The notes under the pieces: model-generated
The model's database searches: none
What the model was told of the DNA's origin: nothing
Seen by the model: the letters and a program-made list of their open reading frames with translations, nothing else
Shown here: positions 32,401 to 36,188 of the stretch, piece after piece
How the letters are laid out: every line of letters begins with the position of its first letter
Numbering within the stretch: position 1 is the stretch's first letter
Origin: Fusicatenibacter sp.
GTDB lineage: Bacteria; Bacillota; Clostridia; Lachnospirales; Lachnospiraceae
DNA length: 36,188 nucleotides
Assembly (NCBI GenBank): GCA_022766945.1
Contig: JALEOU010000027.1
Coordinates: forward strand, 1 to 36,188
Reading direction: 5' to 3'
Program-made: the position numbers and the translations under genes

Positions 32401-35062
32401 TGGTAGTGTTCCATGCGTTCAATGCGGAATTGCTGTCATCCCTGGTATCATCCGTGAAGATCTGGACACGGTTTTTGATATTAGCCGCTTCATTCCCTGC
32501 CTCCACAAACACGCCGGGCTCAACCTTCACCGTATACGTCAGCGTCTTACTCTCACCGGGAGCCAGGGAACCCACATAATAAGTGAAACTGTCATTCTTC
32601 TTGTCGTAACTATCCGTGAAAGTCGGACCGGTTCCGTCCTGAATTTCCGTCAGACCGCTGCTTCCATTCTGGTTTTTCGTTCCTCCCTGATACAGATGGA
32701 AAGAAGTTTCATCGTAGGACAGATACTGACGGATGTTATCCGGGGTTCCATTCTGATCTTGCGAACCGTCCAGGGCATCGACAATTTTCACATTGTCCAG
32801 GGTATAACTGTTATCGTCATTTGCCTTTACCCAAACGGTATAAGTGATGGTTACTCCGCCGTTGCCATCTGCGATAAAATCAGATGCCACCTTTGAGATA
32901 GTTGCCCCGGCTTTCGGAGTAAAGGTAGCTGTATCGCTGTCCCGCTGATAGGTTTTGGAATAGACATCGGCCGTGTTCTGCAGATTTTCCTTGGCTCTGA
33001 CACCAGTGTATTCATCTTTTAACTTGACCCGATAGGTCAATGTACGGGTTTCGTTGGCTTGCATGTTGCCGATAACCCAGACCAGCGTGCCGGGTTGCGC
33101 TGGATTTTCTCCTGCGGGGTCCGGAATCGGTTTCTCTTCCGTGGGAGTCACTCCGATGTATACCTGTCCGGTTCCACCGGTCTCCGTTGGACCGTCAGAA
33201 TCATTCGTATTCGTAGCTGCACCGGTCACGCCAATATACTTTTCAATATATGCGGCATCTGCAAAGCAGTCCACCACCTTGACCTCCGGGCAGCCATCCG
33301 CACCGGCAGTCACAGTCAGAGTGTAGGTCAGATAATCGCCATCTGTCTCCTCCGAGATTCCTGAGACGGTTTTGGACAGATCCACATTTCCGTTTTTGGC
33401 GACAATGTCATCTTCGAAATCGATGGTGATTGTAACTCCTCCAACGACAATTTCACCCGGCTTACCTTCTTCGATCTGCGACAGATCAACCTCTGCTTCC
33501 ACGTAAAAGTCACCATTGATCAAAGTATTCGTGCCATTCTTTTGCTCTTCCAGCCAGGTTGTGTCAAAGGCAAGTGTGACTATATGATTTTCAACTGTGA
33601 TCGTACCGACAGTCGTGCTTTCGCTGGTGATGGATCCCTTCGTGGTAGCATTGCGCAGCAGATCCGGCAATGTATAGGTCATCTTTCCGCCCGCTGCCAA
33701 AAGGGCATCAATTGGCACACTACTATAGTTAATCTCCAGCCTGAAATCGGCATCACCGGGAACATTCTCTACGCCTTTTACATTAGTCCAGACCGGTGGA
33801 TCCTCTGTTCGGTAATAGAGAACTGCATCTGTGATGTAGCCTTTCACTTCCAGAGGCCCGGTTGTCTCTGTCGGCTCAGTTGTCTCTGTTGTATCTGCAT
33901 CCAGCGCCATAACAGAATATGAACTCACATCCTCTGCTTCGGCATATGCGGTTCCCATAACCGGAAGCTCCTGGGAGATTTCCTTTTCAGGCTGTTCTGC
34001 CGTCTCATTCATTGTATCCTGACTGTCGGAAGTCTCCGGATCATCAGAGTCTTCCTGATCGTCAGTAGTCTCCTGTGCCGGGCTGCATTCCTCAGTGTGT
34101 ATATGTTCCTCCATTCCGCAGGTCAGTTCCCAGGTACCGTAACAAAGGGCGGTATGAGTGTGATCCTCATCCGTATTGGTGCAGGTCAAAGTCCCGGTAT
34201 CTGCAGGTTTCTCAACCATTCCGAAGCAGGCATCCGTGTGCTGATGCTCCAGAACCTGAACTTTCCCACAGATGAGGTTTCCATATTCATCAAAACATCC
34301 CGACGTGTGTTCGTGGAGCACAACCTCCTCTTTCTCACAGATCAGTTCCGGCACGATCTCTTTTGCCGTCTGCTCGGTGGGCAGATCACAGGTCAGCACC
34401 TGATTCCAGGCATAACAGTCATCCGTATGCTGATGATCCGTGTCAATGCCGCAGATAAGTTCCCGCCGGGTTTCATAGCAGTTTTCATCATGCTCATGTT
34501 CTTCCTCTGTGCAGACCAGAACAGAAGTCTCCGAGAAGCAGTCCTCCGTATGCACATGCTCTGTGCAGATCAGATCCCCGCGCTCCAAAGTGTAGCAGTC
34601 GTCTGTATGGGTATGTACCTCTTCGGAAGCAGCCTCCCTCTGCGTATAGCAGCTGTCGTTATGCTCATGGGTCTTAATCTCAGGCAGTGTACACCACAAA
34701 TCTCCGTCTTCATCGTAGCAGGCAGCATCATGTCTGTGCACAACAAAATCGGCATAGCCGCATATCAGATTCCCCTCCCCGTCATAGCAGGAGGCTTCGT
34801 GCTGATGGAGATTCAGGCTCTCCCTGGAGCATACCAACTCTTTCTTGGTGACAACAATCACCTGAGTATAACATTCCTCGGTATGGCTGTGTTCTGGTAT
34901 TTCGCATGTGGTCTTTTCCAGAGTAACAGCTGGCAGGATCAGCGCATAGACTGTGCAGAACACCACCACACAGGCAAGGCTGGTCACAATCTTATGCCAG
35001 CGCTTCTTCCTCCGATGTGCCATAGTATATTTCTCTGCGCCATGCAGAGAGTCTTGCTTCAT
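29417..35062 (-). CDS. Giant LPxTG pilus-tip adhesin with His/Cys-rich repeats
   Basis: 1881-residue surface protein. A basic N-terminus is followed by a long signal/membrane helix (about 25-48, ending LILPAVTLEK). Residues 58-326 are a His/Cys-rich region of twelve HxHxxxC units. An acidic Ser/Thr/Asp/Glu linker follows to about 375. Then come about a thousand residues of repeated beta-sandwich domains of the fimbrial-isopeptide/DUF11 kind (for example VTITYTVWVKANDDNSYTLD). Two SpaA-type domains near the C-terminus include the E-box YCLTETKAPDGYVL, and LPQTG is at 1841 with a helix and KRRRE tail. It is the largest protein of the operon, sits directly after the signal peptidase, and is probably the tip adhesin. 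The start ATG follows GGAAGG at long spacing, so the exact start is less certain. Confidence 0.88.
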   Translation of the reverse strand: MKQDSLHGAEKYTMAHRRKKRWHKIVTSLACVVVFCTVYALILPAVTLEKTTCEIPEHSHTEECYTQVIVVTKKELVCSRESLNLHQHEASCYDGEGNLICGYADFVVHRHDAACYDEDGDLWCTLPEIKTHEHNDSCYTQREAASEEVHTHTDDCYTLERGDLICTEHVHTEDCFSETSVLVCTEEEHEHDENCYETRRELICGIDTDHQHTDDCYAWNQVLTCDLPTEQTAKEIVPELICEKEEVVLHEHTSGCFDEYGNLICGKVQVLEHQHTDACFGMVEKPADTGTLTCTNTDEDHTHTALCYGTWELTCGMEEHIHTEECSPAQETTDDQEDSDDPETSDSQDTMNETAEQPEKEISQELPVMGTAYAEAEDVSSYSVMALDADTTETTEPTETTGPLEVKGYITDAVLYYRTEDPPVWTNVKGVENVPGDADFRLEINYSSVPIDALLAAGGKMTYTLPDLLRNATTKGSITSESTTVGTITVENHIVTLAFDTTWLEEQKNGTNTLINGDFYVEAEVDLSQIEEGKPGEIVVGGVTITIDFEDDIVAKNGNVDLSKTVSGISEETDGDYLTYTLTVTAGADGCPEVKVVDCFADAAYIEKYIGVTGAATNTNDSDGPTETGGTGQVYIGVTPTEEKPIPDPAGENPAQPGTLVWVIGNMQANETRTLTYRVKLKDEYTGVRAKENLQNTADVYSKTYQRDSDTATFTPKAGATISKVASDFIADGNGGVTITYTVWVKANDDNSYTLDNVKIVDALDGSQDQNGTPDNIRQYLSYDETSFHLYQGGTKNQNGSSGLTEIQDGTGPTFTDSYDKKNDSFTYYVGSLAPGESKTLTYTVKVEPGVFVEAGNEAANIKNRVQIFTDDTRDDSNSALNAWNTTKTLMRKAWSRKLAGEKQETATTVSIGRNVYDATDDSVSFITNPDSSFTVPAGSYKYQVVANETGDWNLSSASMTDSLSGGYMQFTGYVQVNAYTISENAPGSDLTDEQAIANLSARTPAQTVWVKVNGTTSFRFKPEEIGLKGNYAYLLTYYAEPVNTENVTQVIVDNTFTLSGGVGIGNGSYQLAGIDVKASVTVEGEKHFSAEKFSWYYEEPKVTTGDFKNGALYWVIRVDGNVLPSDTAIKDVTNGASGSKHYIRDGSLVGVYTSDWDINSLTDYADLDALKNSNYLTALDSSKYTIEKDNNSLTLTLKEDLTLGEGSFLYIILKTEPDTLPNGKRDSYTFNNQLQSSSDGSNWLDHNVASKTLYGSENTFKELGRVFTYSGSGNITDIQGGTKQAIDTTALNGTAGTFAAWQIHVNYEGNLSGQYRVVEEIPEGMEVSYVRIWWAGSKITSESKRPTTPQITNPGPEWTEHSLVSGTNGIGNQTTYYYTNGQQVIWDIGNLIAGYEKDRYAVEYQIVCRVTDPDVLLGGVSKEFNNVVKLQNSEGGTIGTDSNGVKIQKQTLSKTGTYDPETNGGRYPFKITLNELGEDLVSGADTITLVDELSSTLILDAASIWVINTGTGEEVSDWTASVEGQTLKMVLPDNLPLTITYETTINAVPGQTISISNNAHWEGYTTPSGGSVEDNNFSYSTGGTVGVETTPSVTVKKLDQYNTSTVLSGAEFSLKEGTFTDGIFAETTEGLSLTGKTDEDGTLTFGRESTETMKYNTVYCLTETKAPDGYVLDAAPHYFAVAKQNDDGSYPTFPEDVTVWYQSANYTYQAYNHKGEVTVEKKFLDAGGSFLEKIDGTYRFGIYTSEHPTGEPLETVTIKYANNTVTPEGGIAKFTNLNLGTYYIYELDDDAKPIQGGTMAAVNRNRFTVSYTNGPAVTISTDGSTTAAVIVTNQVCYPELPQTGGAGTTLYTIGGLLIMIASSLLLYIYTKRRREESTSS
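34085..34891 (-). repeat. Twelve HxHxxxC repeats inside the adhesin
   Basis: Residues 58-326 of the adhesin contain twelve copies of H-x-H-x3-C, usually followed by Y or F and, 10-16 residues on, by a second Cys (for example LHQHEASCYDGEGNLIC and VHTHTDDCYTLERGDLIC). Spacing between units is about 15-40 residues. Regular His and Cys clustering suits metal binding or a disulfide ladder. The repeats have diverged at DNA level, so they are old rather than a recent expansion. Confidence 0.85.
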
Positions 35063-35081
35063 ATACCATTCACCATCCTTC

Positions 35082-35672
35082 CTATTTTAGCGCTCCGAAG
35101 TCGGACAAGGGCCAAACCCGGAATACAATTTTTCCAACAATCTGTTCACTGGAAACACACCCAACCGTGGTACTACGCGAATCCACCGAAGTAGCACGGT
35201 GATCGCCCATGCAGAAGTACCGGTTATCCGGCACCTGATAGGGCAGTTCTATGTCACAGTCTCCCAGGGCTTTTTCCGTCAGGTACGGCTCGTCCAGCAG
35301 CTTGCCGTCCACATACACATTTCCATCGGCATCAATATCCACCCACTGACCGGGCCCGGCAATACAGCGCTTGACCAGGATTTTGTTGCCCATATAAAAC
35401 GCCACCAGATCTCCGGGCCCAAAATCTGACCCTTTGACAGAGACCACGATATCCCCCTCATTCAGGGTTGCTGTCATGGAGGAGCCGTAGATCTGCAGCA
35501 CAGGCATCCAGATGGTAGCCACCAAGACGGCTGCCGCAGCCACCACGATCAGGGTGTAGATGGTACTTCTCAAAACCCGTTTGTACCTTCTCTTATATCT
35601 TTCTCTCTCCAGTTCTGCGGTTAACTGTTCAGTAGTCGGACGATCGGAGCGCTTATGTATTCCCGGATTCAT
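35082..35672 (-). CDS. Signal peptidase I of the pilus operon
   Basis: 196-residue membrane peptidase that removes signal peptides; dedicated copies (SipA-like) are common in pilus operons. One membrane helix lies at about 37-56. The catalytic Ser65 is in IYGSSMTATL and the general-base Lys101 in KILVKRCIAGPGQ. The conserved box near the C-terminus is CMGDHRATSVDSRS, with His where most enzymes have Asn (GDN). MTATL replaces the usual MxPTL. These changes suggest a specialised rather than general enzyme, though the Ser/Lys dyad is intact. The start was moved to the ATG with GGAGG at 9-11 nt. It overlaps the 44-codon ORF by 20 nt. Confidence 0.92.
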   Translation of the reverse strand: MNPGIHKRSDRPTTEQLTAELERERYKRRYKRVLRSTIYTLIVVAAAAVLVATIWMPVLQIYGSSMTATLNEGDIVVSVKGSDFGPGDLVAFYMGNKILVKRCIAGPGQWVDIDADGNVYVDGKLLDEPYLTEKALGDCDIELPYQVPDNRYFCMGDHRATSVDSRSTTVGCVSSEQIVGKIVFRVWPLSDFGALK

Positions 35673-35787
35673 AAGGCACATCCTCCTCCACAGTGAACCT
35701 GACCTGATCCGTCACCATCTTACAGTTCCGAACCCGGACTCTCGCCCATTCCGGCATGGTTTTCAGCTTTTCTTTTTTCTCTGACAT
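35653..35787 (-). CDS. Unrecognised 44-residue ORF, first gene of the pilus operon
   Basis: Starts MSEKKEKLKTMPEWARVRVR and ends VPYESGNT. It is preceded by GGAGGTG at 4-5 nt, a full-consensus ribosome binding site. It is hydrophilic with one Cys, no signal peptide and no membrane helix. Its stop lies 20 nt inside the signal peptidase gene, so the two are probably translationally coupled. I do not recognise a family. It could be a cytoplasmic regulator or chaperone of pilus expression, or serve mainly to couple translation. Confidence 0.6.
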   Translation of the reverse strand: MSEKKEKLKTMPEWARVRVRNCKMVTDQVRFTVEEDVPYESGNT

Positions 35788-35818
35788 CCGGCACCTCCAG
35801 CTTTTGTGCCACCCGATA

Positions 35819-35856
35819 CAAAAAAACAGGAGCAGCGATCATATCACGCCTGCCCC
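35819..35856 (-). terminator. Attenuator-like terminator in the pilus-operon leader
   Basis: On the minus strand GGGGCAGGCG (35847-35856) pairs with CGCTGCTCC (35829-35837) with one bulged G, a 9-nt loop and then TGTTTTTTTG. It lies about 145 nt after the predicted transcription start and about 32 nt before the first ORF. Upstream, a CAGCAC segment (about 35898-35904) can pair with either of two GTGCTG copies (about 35935-35940 and 35871-35876), offering alternative folds. A 27-codon frame (35908-35991) without a ribosome binding site starts 8 nt into the transcript. Confidence 0.7.
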
Positions 35857-36005
35857 AGGTTCTCACTCCGCAGCACGGCGGTAATCTTCTTTATACTGTG
35901 CTGTGTCTCAAATATATGAATGCAGCAGTCCGTGCAGCACATAGTTTTTATTTCCATAGTATCCATTTTCAATAACAGATACTGATTCCATACTTAAGCG
36001 AAGAT

Positions 36006-36055
36006 AGTATAGCATAAAAATGCCCAAAAAACAAGTAAGATACTGTTGGAACAGT
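36006..36055 (-). promoter_or_regulatory. Pilus-operon promoter and upstream palindrome
   Basis: Minus-strand -35 TTGTTT (36029-36034), 17-bp spacer and extended -10 TGCTATACT (hexamer 36006-36011). Seven bases upstream of the -35 lies the perfect palindrome ACTGTTGGAACAGT (36042-36055), well placed for an activator. The 369-bp divergent region 35788-36156 holds this promoter, the leader terminator and the opposing gene's control region. Confidence 0.72.
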
Positions 36056-36095
36056 TCTGAAAGGTAAAAAAAATTCGCACAAAATGTGCTGATTT

Positions 36096-36159
36096 CATGT
36101 GGATTCCTAAAGGATAGTGTAAAATATAAGAAAAACTTTTTCGCAGAGGAATCCACATG
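36096..36159 (+). promoter_or_regulatory. 13-bp inverted repeat around the start of the last gene
   Basis: CATGTGGATTCCT (36096-36108) and AGGAATCCACATG (36147-36159) are perfect inverted repeats 38 bp apart. The right arm covers the ribosome binding site AGAGGA and the ATG of the plus-strand gene. The left arm covers the place of a -35 for the -10 TAAAAT at 36120-36125. It could act as a DNA operator, or as an RNA hairpin hiding the start if transcription begins further upstream. Confidence 0.65.
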
Positions 36160-36188
36160 AGCAGAGAACGAGATCGAATCGCTAAAAA
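36157..36188 (+). CDS. Start of an unidentified gene, cut by the window edge
   Basis: ATG preceded by AGAGGA at about 6 nt opens MSRERDRIAK and runs off the right end. Ten residues are too few to assign a family. It is divergent from the pilus operon and has an inverted repeat at its start, so a regulator is conceivable but unproven. Confidence 0.5.
   Translation, partial: MSRERDRIAK

Noticed and set aside
35908-36156. 82-codon minus-strand frame upstream of the pilus operon
   Set aside because: It runs through the predicted promoter -35 and -10, has no ribosome binding site and no recognisable protein features. Only its last 27 codons could lie in the transcript.

Overview
The window looks like a chromosomal segment of an anaerobic, gut-type member of the Clostridia, most likely Lachnospiraceae. 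The reasons are the strong AGGAGG-type ribosome binding sites, an oxygen-sensitive hybrid-cluster protein, a YtvI-like sporulation membrane protein, an Lsa-type ABC-F gene, glycan-degrading enzymes and a sortase-dependent pilus locus with Lachnospiraceae-style surface proteins. I see no rRNA, tRNA, CRISPR array, insertion sequence or phage gene. All assignments come from reading sequence motifs, not from database searches.

Left part (1-8 kb, nearly all minus strand): the N-terminus of a MerR regulator cut by the window edge; rfbB, whose promoter has the 19-bp spacer and central palindrome typical of MerR-activated promoters; an intracellular-type GH29 alpha-L-fucosidase; a bcp-yaaA peroxide-defence pair; a YtvI/AI-2E family membrane protein; and a MATE exporter followed by a D-2-hydroxyacid dehydrogenase.

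Middle part (8-16.3 kb): a plus-strand three-gene ABC importer of the TrpXYZ/CD0873 type (lipoprotein, permease, ATPase), closed by a bidirectional terminator. Next comes a minus-strand pair, an Lsa-family ABC-F protein overlapping an uncharacterised P-loop kinase-like protein. The ABC-F gene has its own promoter and a roughly 290-nt leader carrying a three-codon ORF and a terminator-like hairpin. Divergent from it is a plus-strand TetR / ABC ATPase / ABC-2 permease operon with an inverted-repeat operator at its promoter.

Right-middle part (16.3-25.2 kb): two PLP enzymes of sulfur amino acid metabolism (PatB/MalY-type and Cys/Met-type), a second MATE gene flanked by two small ORFs with good ribosome binding sites, and a four-Asp-box sialidase-like protein. 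Then come a relic of a uroporphyrinogen-decarboxylase-family gene, a third MATE gene behind a promoter and attenuator-like terminator, and hcp. Upstream of hcp lie five tandem 11-bp repeats.

Right end (25.3-36 kb, minus strand): one pilus operon. Its order is promoter, leader terminator, an unannotated 44-codon ORF, signal peptidase I, a 1881-residue LPxTG adhesin with twelve HxHxxxC repeats, major pilin, class C sortase, ancillary pilin and a second sortase. The operon is self-contained for secretion, polymerisation and wall anchoring. A divergent plus-strand gene starts at the very end, inside a 13-bp inverted repeat. A recurring theme is control in leaders: the ABC-F gene, the third MATE gene and the pilus operon each have a promoter followed by a terminator-like hairpin before the first main gene.
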